Numbered from the stretch's first letter, positions 18,405-27,363 are shown. The stretch is 64,000 nt of DNA from Burkholderia sp. PAMC 26561 (GCF_001557535.2 NZ_CP014307.1:1547938-1611937); one strand, 5' to 3'. The notes: generated from the letters alone by a model not told the origin. Numbers and translations are program-made.

Positions 18405-18572
18405 TTACGCACCGCCGATCCCTTCCGTGACCTTGCCCGTGCCGTCGCACGTCGCGCATGTCTGCCCGTCCTTCTTGCCCGAACCGCTGCAAGCCGGGCA
18501 GATGTTTTCGCCGGTGCCCGGTGTGCCGGGGGCGGCTTCATCGCCGGGATTGAGATCGGTGTTCTCAGGCAT
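18405..18572 (-). CDS. DnaJ-type zinc-finger mini-protein
   Basis: This is a 55-residue protein carrying [22 protein letters not shown], two CxxCxGxG halves that together form one zinc site as in the cysteine-rich region of DnaJ. Nothing else is present: an acidic, Gly/Pro-rich N-terminus and a short tail. The ATG at 18572 is chosen over an ATG 21 bp upstream because AAGGAG lies 6 bp before it. Free-standing modules of this kind can act as small chaperone-like or redox-sensing zinc proteins, but a role here is unknown. Confidence 0.75.
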   Translation of the reverse strand: MPENTDLNPGDEAAPGTPGTGENICPACSGSGKKDGQTCATCDGTGKVTEGIGGA

Positions 18573-18653
18573 GACATCTCCTTGGTGATTCATACAGTCG
18601 CAGCCGGCGGCTTTGCGGGTGCCGGTTACGTACGAGACAGCAAGTAACGTTCC

Positions 18654-19007
18654 TCAAGGCTTGCGGCCGAACGCTTCGCGGAGTTTCTTCTTCGCGTTGT
18701 CGAGTACGGTTCGGCGCGACTTCGGCAAATTGCGCCCCGCGCGATTGATATAGAAATTCAGCATCGACATGGCCGACTGGAACGGCGTGCCCTTGCGCCG
18801 GTTGCTGCGCGTGGACGACTTCTTCAGCGAGTCCGCAATCTCCTGCGCATTGCCCTCCTTGAAGATGTCCCTCTTGATGTCCATCGCGTCGCTGGTTTCC
18901 ATCACGTGATGCGACTAGCGTTTCGGACCCGATGGTTTCGGTTTTGCACGAGCATGTTTCTGGCGCGTCGTGTTGCGTTTGCCTGCGGTTTTCAAAGCGG
19001 TTGCCAT
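18654..19007 (-). pseudogene. DUF3175 family gene interrupted by an in-frame amber codon
   Basis: Read from the ATG at 19007, preceded by a strong AGGAGG 7 bp upstream, the frame encodes a basic 30-residue leader (starting MATALKTAGKR), then TAG at 18917-18915, then continues without shift into SHHVMETSDAMDI and the whole DUF3175 domain (FQSAMSMLNFYINRAG, RRTVLDNAKKKLREAFG). DUF3175 proteins usually carry a Trp at this place (K/R-W-S pattern), so a TGG to TAG change explains it. The 83-residue downstream part could still be made from GTG 18905 or ATG 18902 just after the stop, by reinitiation. Either a recent nonsense mutation, a base-calling error, or readthrough. The domain function is unknown. 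Confidence 0.7.
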
Positions 19008-19019
19008 GCTGTGTCCTCC

Positions 19020-19637
19020 TTATTTGCTGTGCTCGCCGATCAGCCGATGCGCATGTTTCAACGCGTCCACGATCGCGCGAAATGCGGCTTCGCGCGTCCC
19101 GGCATCGGGCGCCCGAAGCGCATACGATGGATGAAACGTCGCAATCACCAGACGTCCGTCGTGCTCGATTGCTTGGCCCATCGATGCCTGAAGTTTTACG
19201 GTCGATTTCTGCAGGACCGACTTCAACGCGGTTGCGCCCAACGCAACGATCACCTTTGGATCATGTTCCGCAAGCTCGCGTTCGATCCAGTAATGACATG
19301 CATCGACTTCGCGTTGCGCCGGTGTTTTATGCAGCCGGCGCTTGCCTCGTGGTTCCCATTTGAAATGCTTCACCGCGTTGGTCACGTAGACCTGCGAGCG
19401 TTGTACGCCGGCCTCCTGAAGCGCGTTGTCGAGCAGGGCGCCGGCCGGTCCCACGAATGGCTTGCCCTGCAGGTCCTCCTGATCGCCGGGCTGTTCGCCG
19501 ACCATCATCAACGGTGCATGATGCGGACCGATGCCCGGCACTGCTTGCGTTGCGGCTTCCCACAGCGTGCATCGGCGGCACTGGTCGAGCCGCTCCGGGT
19601 GCTGATCCGGAAACATGCCGATAGGCTTGGTTGCCAT
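19020..19637 (-). CDS. UdgX-type uracil-DNA glycosylase
   Basis: This is a 205-residue member of the uracil-DNA glycosylase superfamily. GEQPGDQED replaces the family 4 motif near residue 47, and KRRLH (99-103) with H103 matches the R-loop that defines UdgX. In characterised UdgX this His attacks the abasic sugar and leaves a covalent protein-DNA link after uracil removal. Likely iron-sulfur ligands are C20, C23 and C114, with H91 at the place of the fourth Cys of family 4 (inference). FHPSY is the C-terminal motif. The ATG at 19637 lies 7 bp after the stop of the Rieske-FAD gene, so both are likely on one transcript. Confidence 0.88.
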   Translation of the reverse strand: MATKPIGMFPDQHPERLDQCRRCTLWEAATQAVPGIGPHHAPLMMVGEQPGDQEDLQGKPFVGPAGALLDNALQEAGVQRSQVYVTNAVKHFKWEPRGKRRLHKTPAQREVDACHYWIERELAEHDPKVIVALGATALKSVLQKSTVKLQASMGQAIEHDGRLVIATFHPSYALRAPDAGTREAAFRAIVDALKHAHRLIGEHSK

Positions 19638-19644
19638 GATCGTC

Positions 19645-21186
19645 TCAGCTTTGGTTACCTGCAACGCTGCGGGCTTCATCGAGCGTGAGGGTTGCACGCA
19701 TCGCTTCTGCGAGCTTTGCCGTCGGCGCTTCCCGATCGCACGCAACAATTGCCGCGACGTTGCCGTCCTTTATCAGATAAGCGATGAAAGCCTGCGAGTT
19801 GAGATCGCCGTCGATCAGGACATCGTCATGCTCGCTTGCGTGGCCGAGGTATTCGAAGCGCTTGCCGAAATGATAGGTCCAGAAATAAGGCACGCCGGTG
19901 TAGTGCTCGTCGCCACCGGCCATGTTCAGCGCGGCAACGCGTGCATGTTGCTGAGCGACGCGCCAGTGTTCTATGCGCAGGTCCGCATCGGAACGTGGCA
20001 CCGGAAACTGCGCGACGTCTCCGGCGGCGTACAGTCCGGGCGCGGCGCGCATGGCGCTGTCGACCTTGATGCCGCCGTCATGCGCGAGCGCAATGCCTTG
20101 CAGGAAGTCGGTCGCCGGCCTTACGCCTGTTCCTGCGATCACCACATCCGCCGGAATCGTCTCGCCGCCGTCAAGCTCGACAGCGTGAACGGCGTCGCCG
20201 CCAATCAACGCCTTCACCTTCGATTCCATCCGGAACTCGACGCCGTTCTTCTCGTGCAGCCGCTTGAACATCAGGCCGAGTTCATCGCCGAATTGCGTAG
20301 CGAGCGGGATCTTGCCGGGCGCGACCACGGTCACGTCGAGACCGCGTTTTTTAAGCGATGACGCCACCTCCAGCCCGATAAAACTCGCCCCCACGATGAC
20401 CGCTTTTTTCGCGTCCTTGAGCGATGCGTCGAGCGTTGCAGCGTCGTCGCGTGAACGCAGCAAATGCACGCGGCTCAAGTTCGCGCCGGGAACGTCCATG
20501 GGTTTGGGAGTACCACCCGTGCAGATCAGCGCCGCGTCGTAATGCAGCGTGAGTTCGTTGGGCAGGTCGATGCGTTTATCGGCGGCATCGAGTTTGATGA
20601 CCTGAGCTTCAATGCGCTCGATGCGCCGCTTCGTGGCGAAACCTTCGGGCAGTAGCGACGGAACTTCGCCGGGCGGCATATCGCCGGAGGCAACGAATTT
20701 GCTTAACGCCGTGCGGTCGTACGGCTCGCCGGACTCTGGCCCGATCAATACGATACGTCCGTGAAAGCCGCCTTCACGTAGCGCGGTGCATGCAGCAGCA
20801 CCGGCCGCGCCCGCGCCGATGATCGCAAACATGCGTGTATCGGCGGATGGAAAATTCGCGGGCGGTTCTTCGGCTTGCGACGAAACCAGCACGTTGCCGT
20901 TTTCCACCGACACTGGGTAGCGTTTCAAGCCGATCAGCGCGGGCGGCTCGATCACGCGGCCATCGTCGATTGCGAACGTGCCCTTGTGCCAAGGACACAC
21001 GATGCGCCCGTTGCACACGGCGCCTTCCTCGAGCGGCGCGCCGGCGTGCGGGCAGTCCGCCGAAAACGCGTGGACGTCGTCACCTTGCCGCACGAGGAGG
21101 ATTGGGGTATCGGACAGCGTCACCCGTATGCCGTGGTCCTCGGGAATGTCGTCCAGCCGTGCTGCTTGCTGCATCGGTCCTGCCAT
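19645..21186 (-). CDS. Rieske-FAD/NAD(P) oxidoreductase (AIF-like ferredoxin reductase)
   Basis: This 513-residue protein joins an N-terminal Rieske [2Fe-2S] domain (C45-x-H47 and C64-x2-H67 in CPHAGAP and CPWHKGTF) to a class I pyridine nucleotide-disulfide-type reductase. The FAD site IIGAGAAGAAACTAL starts near 122, the NAD(P) site IVGASFIGLEVASSLKKRGL follows, and GLYAAGDVAQFP binds flavin. The layout matches the AIFM3/AIFL group. It probably moves electrons from NAD(P)H to a Rieske or ferredoxin partner in the cytosol; the acceptor is unknown. ATG 21186 is chosen because GGGAG lies 6 bp upstream. UdgX, an iron-sulfur enzyme, follows after 7 bp. Confidence 0.85.
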   Translation of the reverse strand: MAGPMQQAARLDDIPEDHGIRVTLSDTPILLVRQGDDVHAFSADCPHAGAPLEEGAVCNGRIVCPWHKGTFAIDDGRVIEPPALIGLKRYPVSVENGNVLVSSQAEEPPANFPSADTRMFAIIGAGAAGAAACTALREGGFHGRIVLIGPESGEPYDRTALSKFVASGDMPPGEVPSLLPEGFATKRRIERIEAQVIKLDAADKRIDLPNELTLHYDAALICTGGTPKPMDVPGANLSRVHLLRSRDDAATLDASLKDAKKAVIVGASFIGLEVASSLKKRGLDVTVVAPGKIPLATQFGDELGLMFKRLHEKNGVEFRMESKVKALIGGDAVHAVELDGGETIPADVVIAGTGVRPATDFLQGIALAHDGGIKVDSAMRAAPGLYAAGDVAQFPVPRSDADLRIEHWRVAQQHARVAALNMAGGDEHYTGVPYFWTYHFGKRFEYLGHASEHDDVLIDGDLNSQAFIAYLIKDGNVAAIVACDREAPTAKLAEAMRATLTLDEARSVAGNQS

Positions 21187-21269
21187 GTCGCGCTCCCGTC
21201 TGTCGTTCACGACGATTCAGCAAAAAGCGGGCCGTCGGGACAAGGCGAAGGCGAAGGCGCGAAGGGTGA

Positions 21270-22190
21270 TCAGGCCGCCATGCGCTCGAACGATGCCGCC
21301 CCGCCGCGCACGGAATCGAGAATGATCGATGCAAGCCGTTCGACAGGCGGCGCAGATTTGAACGACGCCCGCATGAGCGACAACGGCAATGACGGCAAAT
21401 CGGGCAGCCCTGCGGCGTGTGCATCGAGCGCGCAAACCGACCTTGGCAAGCCGTATTGCGTCCGCACTGTCAGCCCGAGTCCCGCAGCGGCAGCGGCCCA
21501 CAAACCGGACAGGCTCGGACTCGTGAACGCGACGCGCCAGCGGATGTTCATGCGATCGAGTTCCGCCGTCGCCGCGCTAAAAAAGAGGCACGCGCGATCG
21601 AACGCGACCAGCGGCAGCGGTTCATCGGCGGCCGGATTCCAGGGCAGGGTGGATGAACCGATCCAGCACATCCGCGGCTCGGCGATCAGCTCATGCTGGA
21701 CGCCGGGCCGGGTTTCCCGCGCGGCCGATGACGCGTCGCCCCAAACCAGCGCGAGGTCGAGTTCGTTCGAATCGATACGCTCGAACAGTTCCGTATTGCG
21801 CGCCACGCGCGCTTCAATACGGACCTTCGGATGCGCGCGAGAAAACCGGCCGAGCACGTCGGGCAGCATGATCTCGCCGAAGTCCTCCTGCAGCCCGAGC
21901 CTGATCCATCCCTCCAGATCGGGGCCGCGCACGGCGACGGCCGCTTCGTCGTTGAGATCGACGAGGCGGCGCGCAAAGCGCAGCATGGTCTCGCCGGCGT
22001 CGGTCAACGCAAGGTTGCGGCCCGCCTTCTTGAACAACGGCGCGCCAGCCTGCTCTTCCAGCTTCCTGATCTGGGCACTGACGGCCGAAGTCGAACGCCC
22101 AATCCGATCCGCCGCCTTCGCAAAGCTCCCAAGCTCCATGCCGACCACGAATGTGCGCAGCGACGCGATTTCGAAATTGGTTTGCGGCAT
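21270..22190 (-). CDS. LysR-family transcriptional regulator
   Basis: This is a 306-residue LysR regulator. The N-terminal winged helix-turn-helix is clear (FAKAADRIGRSTSAVSAQIRKLEEQAG, shown by residues about 22-46), followed by a substrate-binding-like effector domain. It is divergent from an MFS transporter gene across 109 bp, the usual arrangement for a regulator controlling its neighbour. The ATG at 22190 gives the normal N-terminus; a longer frame upstream does not match the family. The effector cannot be predicted. Confidence 0.9.
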   Translation of the reverse strand: MPQTNFEIASLRTFVVGMELGSFAKAADRIGRSTSAVSAQIRKLEEQAGAPLFKKAGRNLALTDAGETMLRFARRLVDLNDEAAVAVRGPDLEGWIRLGLQEDFGEIMLPDVLGRFSRAHPKVRIEARVARNTELFERIDSNELDLALVWGDASSAARETRPGVQHELIAEPRMCWIGSSTLPWNPAADEPLPLVAFDRACLFFSAATAELDRMNIRWRVAFTSPSLSGLWAAAAAGLGLTVRTQYGLPRSVCALDAHAAGLPDLPSLPLSLMRASFKSAPPVERLASIILDSVRGGAASFERMAA

Positions 22191-22299
22191 GTCGAACCGT
22201 CCTGTTTTGTCGAAGTGTTGGTTCGATATTACTTGATATTCAGGACCATCGTGGTGCGTCACACTGTGTGCATCGAAACTGAACGGATGCCATACAGCG
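22191..22299. promoter_or_regulatory. Divergent promoter region between LysR regulator and MFS gene
   Basis: This 109-bp spacer must hold both promoters. Visible signals are a direct repeat GATATT at 22225-22230 and 22235-22240, spaced one helical turn, and an inverted repeat ACCA-TCG-TGGT at 22245-22255. Either could be part of a LysR-type operator; no clean T-N11-A palindrome stands out. Confidence 0.35.
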
Positions 22300-23556
22300 A
22301 TGCAAACTCAATGCGCAATTCCCTTGGCGGCAGGGGTGGGACGTGGTCTTGGCGCCTCCCATCGCTGGAAGGTGCTCGGCGTTGGCGTGGCGGCGAACGT
22401 CAGTTTTTCGGCGGCGATCGCGGGCATTCCGACCACGGCCGTCTGGTTGCGCGCGGATTATCACCTCGGCAACTCGGCGCTTGGACTGGCGCTCGGCGCG
22501 ATGGGCCTGGGCGTGGCGATCTCCGAACTGCCATGGGGCGTGGCGACTGACCGGTGGGGCGACCGTCCGATCCTTCTCACCGGCCTGGCGACCGTGGCGG
22601 CTGCGTTCCTCGCGATGATGCTGTTCGTGGTGCCATCGGCGGCGTCGGTGCCTTCGTTGCTGTGGCTGGTGTTATCGATGTGCGGCGTCGGTCTGCTCGG
22701 CGGCAGCGTCAACGGATCGAGCGGACGCGCGATCATGCGCTGGTTTCAGGAAGGCGAACGCGGCCTCGCGATGAGCATCCGCCAGACCGCCGTGCCGCTC
22801 GGCGGCGGCCTCGGCGCGCTGATCCTGCCGTGGCTTGCATCCACAGGCGGCTTCCGGCTCGTCTATGGTGTGCTGGCGGCCATGTGCACGGCCGCAGGGT
22901 GGCTTGCATGGCGCTGGCTTCATGAGCCACCTGAAACACCCGCGCCCGCAGTGTCCGCATCGAACGTTGCGGTTGCTGCAGCCGTCAGCCCGCTGCGTGA
23001 CGCGATGATCTGGCGCGTGGTGCTGGGCATCGGCATCCTGTGCATTCCGCAATTTGCCGTGCTCACGTTCGCCACGGTTTTCCTGCACGACTTCGCGCAT
23101 GTCGGCCTGCCCGGCATCACGGCCACGATGGTCGCCGTCCAGCTCGGCGCAATGATCATGCGCGTCTGGAGCGGCCGGTTCACCGATAAACACGGCAACC
23201 GCCGCGCTTATACAAAAGTGTCGACGCTGATCGCGGTTGGTGCGTTCATCGTGCTCGCGGTAGGGACGGGGTATGGGTTATCCGAAGGCTGGCTGATTGG
23301 GTTTATCGTGTTCGCGGGGATTTGCGTATCGGCGTGGCATGGCGTGGCTTATACCGAACTCGCCACGCTCAGCGGGAAAGACCGTGCGGGAACCGCGCTT
23401 GGGATGACGAATACTGCCGTGTACGTGGGTTTGTTCGTCACGCCCTTGTCGATCCCGCATCTGCTCGCGGCGGGATCGTGGGGGGTGGTCTGGCTGGTCG
23501 CGGCTGCCTGTGCGCTGGTCGCGTATCCGTTGTTTCCAAAGCCGGGCAAAAGCTGA
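22300..23556 (+). CDS. MFS transporter
   Basis: This is a 418-residue inner-membrane protein with about 12 hydrophobic helices and the MFS loop 2-3 motif, here GVATDRWGDRPIL. It is probably a proton-coupled importer or exporter of a small organic molecule. The divergent LysR gene suggests substrate-induced control. The ATG at 22300 has a weak ribosome site, so a start up to 20 codons later is possible. It ends 20 bp from the convergent outer membrane protein gene. Confidence 0.85.
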   Translation: MQTQCAIPLAAGVGRGLGASHRWKVLGVGVAANVSFSAAIAGIPTTAVWLRADYHLGNSALGLALGAMGLGVAISELPWGVATDRWGDRPILLTGLATVAAAFLAMMLFVVPSAASVPSLLWLVLSMCGVGLLGGSVNGSSGRAIMRWFQEGERGLAMSIRQTAVPLGGGLGALILPWLASTGGFRLVYGVLAAMCTAAGWLAWRWLHEPPETPAPAVSASNVAVAAAVSPLRDAMIWRVVLGIGILCIPQFAVLTFATVFLHDFAHVGLPGITATMVAVQLGAMIMRVWSGRFTDKHGNRRAYTKVSTLIAVGAFIVLAVGTGYGLSEGWLIGFIVFAGICVSAWHGVAYTELATLSGKDRAGTALGMTNTAVYVGLFVTPLSIPHLLAAGSWGVVWLVAAACALVAYPLFPKPGKS

Positions 23557-23576
23557 AACCCGTATGCGTTTGACCG

Positions 23577-24599
23577 CTAGAACCTCACGCCTATGCCCGC
23601 TTCGATCAAATCGGTATCGCGGTCGTAGCGCGTGATGACACGGTTCCATGTAAGCCGTGTGAGCCAGTATTTTCCCAGCCGATAACTCGCCGACATCGAT
23701 ATCAATCCGGAAACGCGGCCATCGCCCGTACGATTCCCGGGAAGGTTGTCGTTTTGCGTGACAGCGATGTATGGACCGGCGCCGACCGCGAGCGTAAAGC
23801 GGTCGTCGAAGAACCCGCGCGTCGCCCACAGTTGCAATGCAACGCCGTCGCGGCGGGGTTGCGTGTTGCTGGCCTCATGGATGTAAGACACGGTCCCGTC
23901 GACATAGCGCGCGAGCCCCCGCCGGTACTCCACGCTCTGCGCAAACGAGCTCTGCGAGTCGTAGCTGTTCAGTATCGATCTGCCGAGCAGGATGGTCAGC
24001 TCGTTGCCGGTGACGCGGGAGGTTCTCGGTGTCGGCGTCTGCCGCGGACCGGGTTCGCCGTTTGCATCGAGCTGATAACCCACGCCGAAGAGCAGCGCGG
24101 TCGTATCGGGACCGCCGAACGCCTGCACGTGATTCACTTGCATCTGCGCGATCCACCTGCGGTCGAAGTAATAAGCCGCCCGCGCGCTCCACACCACGCC
24201 CCAGCCATGCGTATTCGAATACGTTCCGCCTGCGCCCGCGGCGGTGGTATCGAAGTACCTGTAAGGTCCCGCTCCCGCCGATAACTCCACCCGGTCGCGC
24301 CACAGCGGCAGGCGGCCCCAGAGTTGAATGGTCTGTCCATCGCGATGATGGTCGGGAATGTGTCCTTCGTTGATCCACGAGAAACTCCATGCCGCATGGC
24401 GCCCGAGTCCTTCGCGATAACTCCCTTCCCACGAGTAGGAATTCTCGCCTCGGCTGATCAGCGGGCCGGCAACGATATTCAGTTCCTGGGCATGAGTTGA
24501 AACCGAAAACGTCAGCGCCGCAGATAATGCGCCGGTCAATATCGACGTGCAAAACGATCCACCGAGTCTGTTTCGGTTAGCGAGCCTGGACGCGGACAC
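23577..24599 (-). CDS. Outer membrane beta-barrel protein with an internal duplication
   Basis: This is a 340-residue protein with a signal peptide ending near residue 37 (STHAQE) and alternating beta-strand patterns ending in the aromatic terminus GIGVRF, as expected of an outer membrane barrel. Two halves repeat one another: GENSYSWEGSYREGLGRHAA with IPDHHRDGQTIQLWGR and SAGAGPYRYFDT in the first, SQSSFAQSVEYRRGLARYVD with QPRRDGVALQLWATR and AVGAGPYIAVT in the second. Each half looks like a set of about six strands. It resembles PagL-like or small OmpW-sized barrels fused in tandem, but I cannot name a family. Confidence 0.65.
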   Translation of the reverse strand: MSASRLANRNRLGGSFCTSILTGALSAALTFSVSTHAQELNIVAGPLISRGENSYSWEGSYREGLGRHAAWSFSWINEGHIPDHHRDGQTIQLWGRLPLWRDRVELSAGAGPYRYFDTTAAGAGGTYSNTHGWGVVWSARAAYYFDRRWIAQMQVNHVQAFGGPDTTALLFGVGYQLDANGEPGPRQTPTPRTSRVTGNELTILLGRSILNSYDSQSSFAQSVEYRRGLARYVDGTVSYIHEASNTQPRRDGVALQLWATRGFFDDRFTLAVGAGPYIAVTQNDNLPGNRTGDGRVSGLISMSASYRLGKYWLTRLTWNRVITRYDRDTDLIEAGIGVRF

Positions 24600-24838
24600 T
24601 ATTCACTTATCGGGTTGTGTTTTGTTAAGGGACTGTTCGCTATCGGGCAAAAAGATGCTGCGAACGAAAGGTTGGCAACCGCTTGTCTTCTGCAGTCAAG
24701 CCAAGGCTAACGCAAAGAAAGGCCGCCGTGGTGAGCTCGCTTTTTGCGGGTAACGTACCCTTTCGGGCGCACGGAAAATGAAACACCGTCGGCTCGCCGC
24801 CCAAGCAAACAATACGCATTGCCGTTACTATTTCAGCA

Positions 24839-25696
24839 ATGAATACTCCCTTCCCAAGCGCATCTTCCGCGCTCTCCAATCCGCTTCTGGAGTTTGTCGA
24901 ACGGTATCCGCAACTGTTCGTTCTGACCGGTGCCGGTATTAGTACGGAATCCGGAATACCTTGCTATCGCGACAAGGAAGGTCAGCGCACGGGTCGCGCG
25001 CCCATCCTGCTGAAGGATTTTCTCGGCTCCGAGTTCGCGCGCAAGCGCTACTGGGCGCGCAGCATGATCGGCTGGCCGATGCTCGCGGGCGCCGCGCCCA
25101 ATGCGGCGCATCTGGCGGTAGCGCGGCTGGAACGGCTGGGTGTTTTCGAACGGCTCGTCACGCAAAATGTCGACGGACTTCATACGAGCGCGGGCAACAC
25201 GCACGTGATCGAACTGCATGGCAACATTGGCCGGGTGCGCTGCATGACATGTGGTGACGAGACGCCGCGGGCGGCGCTACAGCAGCGGCTCATTGCGGAT
25301 AACCCGGGCTTCGTTGGATTGGCAGCATTGCCGGTGGCGGACGGCGATGCGCAACTGGAAGGCTACGATTTCAACGCGGTCCAGGTGCCGCCTTGCACGC
25401 GCTGCGGCGGGATGTTGAAGCCTGACGTCGTGTTTTTCGGCGAGGGCGTGCCGCGCACGCGCGTGGATGCGGCTGCGGCCGCGCTCGATCAGGCCGATGC
25501 CATGCTCGTGCTCGGCTCGTCGCTGATGGTGTATTCGGGTTTTCGGTTTTGCGAATGGGCGGCGCGTGCCGGCAAGCCCATCGCGGCGGTCAATTTGGGG
25601 CACACCCGGGCGGATGCGCTCCTGCAGTTCAAGGTCGAAGCCCAATGTGGGCCGGTGCTGTCCGGCCTGGCCGATGCGCTCGAAGGCAACCGGTAA
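24839..25696 (+). CDS. Sirtuin-type NAD-dependent protein deacylase
   Basis: This is a 285-residue SIR2 family enzyme. GAGISTESGIPCYR binds NAD (residues 31-44), TQNVDGLH (108-115) and catalytic H127 follow, and four zinc Cys are seen at 135, 138, 186 and 189. GSSLMVYSG binds NAD near the end. It removes acyl groups from lysines using NAD in the cytosol. Class II-like spacing of the zinc Cys, and absence of the class III Ala/Tyr/Arg features, favours deacetylase or ADP-ribosylase activity of the SIRT4 type. Its stop touches the stop of the convergent RIO kinase gene with no spacer. Confidence 0.9.
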   Translation: MNTPFPSASSALSNPLLEFVERYPQLFVLTGAGISTESGIPCYRDKEGQRTGRAPILLKDFLGSEFARKRYWARSMIGWPMLAGAAPNAAHLAVARLERLGVFERLVTQNVDGLHTSAGNTHVIELHGNIGRVRCMTCGDETPRAALQQRLIADNPGFVGLAALPVADGDAQLEGYDFNAVQVPPCTRCGGMLKPDVVFFGEGVPRTRVDAAAAALDQADAMLVLGSSLMVYSGFRFCEWAARAGKPIAAVNLGHTRADALLQFKVEAQCGPVLSGLADALEGNR

Positions 25697-26548
25697 TCAG
25701 TTGCCCTGTTCCTGCTCGCGCCGGATGCGCGCTTCTTCTTCAAGCCGGATGTCCTCGATCTCCTGCATCACGGCTTCGAGATCGACCGGGGTTGTATCGG
25801 CTTCGACGTGGCCTGTGAGCTTCGTATCCACGGTGAGCAGTCCCGCTTCGTAGAGCGTCCACATTTCCTTGCCGTAGTTCGACTTGAGCAATTCCGGCGC
25901 GAACTGGCCGAAGTAGGTCGCGAGGTTTTCCACGTCACGCTGCAGCATGGCGGACGCTTCGTTGTTCCCGGCGGCGTCGACGGCCTGCGGCAAGTCGATG
26001 ATCACCGGACCGTCCGATGCAAGCAGGATGTTGTACTCGGACAAGTCGCCGTGAATCATGCCCGCACACAGCATGCGCACCACTTCACGCAGCAGCGCGG
26101 CGTGCAATTCGAGCGCGCGGTCGTGACTCATGTCCACGTCGTTCAGTCGCGGCGCGACGTCGCCTTGCGCGTCCACCACGAGTTCCATCAGCAACACGCC
26201 GTCGGTGCATATGTACGGCTGCGGTACACGAACGCCGGCATTCGCCAGCCGGAACAGCGCATCGACTTCTGCGTTCTGCCACGCCTCTTCCTGCATTTGC
26301 CGGCCGTAGCGCGTGCCTTTTTCCATCGCACGCGCTTGCCGGCTGTTCTTCACCGTGCGTCCCTCGCGATACGACGCCGCCTGACGGAAGCTGCGCTGCT
26401 TCGCGTCCTTATAGACCTTCGCGCAACGGGTGGAATCGCCGCTTCGTACCACATATACGGTCGCTTCCTTGCCGCTCATCAACTGGCCGATGACCTCGTC
26501 GATCAGCCCTTCTTCCAGCAATGGCAGCAGTCTTTTTGGTGTTTTCAT
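25697..26548 (-). CDS. RIO-type serine/threonine kinase
   Basis: This is a 283-residue RIO1-family atypical kinase. The ATP loop GKEATVYVV (26-34), likely ATP-anchoring K44, catalytic loop IHGDLSEYN with D168, and metal-binding IIDLPQAVD with D185 are all present. An Arg/Lys-rich loop after the first strands is typical of RIO1. Bacterial members are poorly understood, though archaeal and eukaryotic ones act in small-subunit ribosome maturation. The ATG at 26548 fits the family start; upstream in-frame sequence is not conserved-looking. It is convergent with the sirtuin gene. Confidence 0.88.
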   Translation of the reverse strand: MKTPKRLLPLLEEGLIDEVIGQLMSGKEATVYVVRSGDSTRCAKVYKDAKQRSFRQAASYREGRTVKNSRQARAMEKGTRYGRQMQEEAWQNAEVDALFRLANAGVRVPQPYICTDGVLLMELVVDAQGDVAPRLNDVDMSHDRALELHAALLREVVRMLCAGMIHGDLSEYNILLASDGPVIIDLPQAVDAAGNNEASAMLQRDVENLATYFGQFAPELLKSNYGKEMWTLYEAGLLTVDTKLTGHVEADTTPVDLEAVMQEIEDIRLEEEARIRREQEQGN

Positions 26549-27363
26549 GAGGCCGCCGCACAGGAAAGGACTTCGCGGGAATCGCGAAGAGGGCGGAAGG
26601 CAGGGAGGCAGGAAATTGGAATCATGGCGGATTATAAAGGCAACGCGGACAAGCACGGGCAGAACGGGCGGCGTCCGGCAAGGGCTCCGGTTTGCGGAAA
26701 ACGCGTTTTGACTCGGTGAGGCTGGAGCGAATCTTCGGACATGCGTTGAAAAGAGCCTGATCGGTTCAATGGCAGACATCGAGGCTATCAGTAAAACCAA
26801 CGCTCAAGTTCTGAATAAGCCGTCCGTTAATCAGGATTGGCAGTATGCAAAGTTTCGGACGAGATTTTTACGAGGACTTTGAGCCATGGGTTTATATCCG
26901 GGCGGTGGACGCGTAGACGTAGCGAATTGAAAGCGCTGTTTGTAGTGCGGAGCCAGCGGGCCAACGCACGGCACTGTAACGGCAGAAACGGTTCACTTCT
27001 GAAACACCCTGTTATTATCATATAGTATGAATATTCAGCGCATTGATATTGGAGAGGTTGACCATTCCGTTTAAGTCGCGTGGCATTTGATCTAAATAAT
27101 CTGATGATTATGTAATTACCGATTTTTATGTCGCGTTACAAATTGTTACGTCGATATTACTGGTTTAAAACGTTTCGTCTATGTAACATCATTTCGGATT
27201 TCAGCGTGCGTGGCGGTTGCAATTAAGCAATTCCGTTTTGCGATACGCCATCGCTGCGAGCCTTTTCTCCAAATTCAATCCTTCGCCGAGTTCCCTTGTT
27301 GGGCGCTTGGGGGCACTGCTGTGCCCGATCCCGGCTTCACCGCTACGACCAGGCGATCATCGA
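26549..27363. other. 815-bp gap with an AT-rich promoter region
   Basis: No supported gene is seen between the RIO kinase and the glycosidase-like lipoprotein. From about 27010 to 27215 the sequence is strikingly AT-rich for this chromosome, with runs such as TTATTATCATATAGTATGAATATTC and several TA-rich hexamers, as in H-NS-type silenced promoters. A tiny frame of 15 codons (27027-27074) exists but has no support. The region is most likely the regulatory region of the gene at 27364. Confidence 0.45.

Noticed and set aside
27027..27074. A 15-codon frame in the AT-rich region before the glycosidase-like gene
   Set aside because: Too short to judge; no ribosome site at proper distance.
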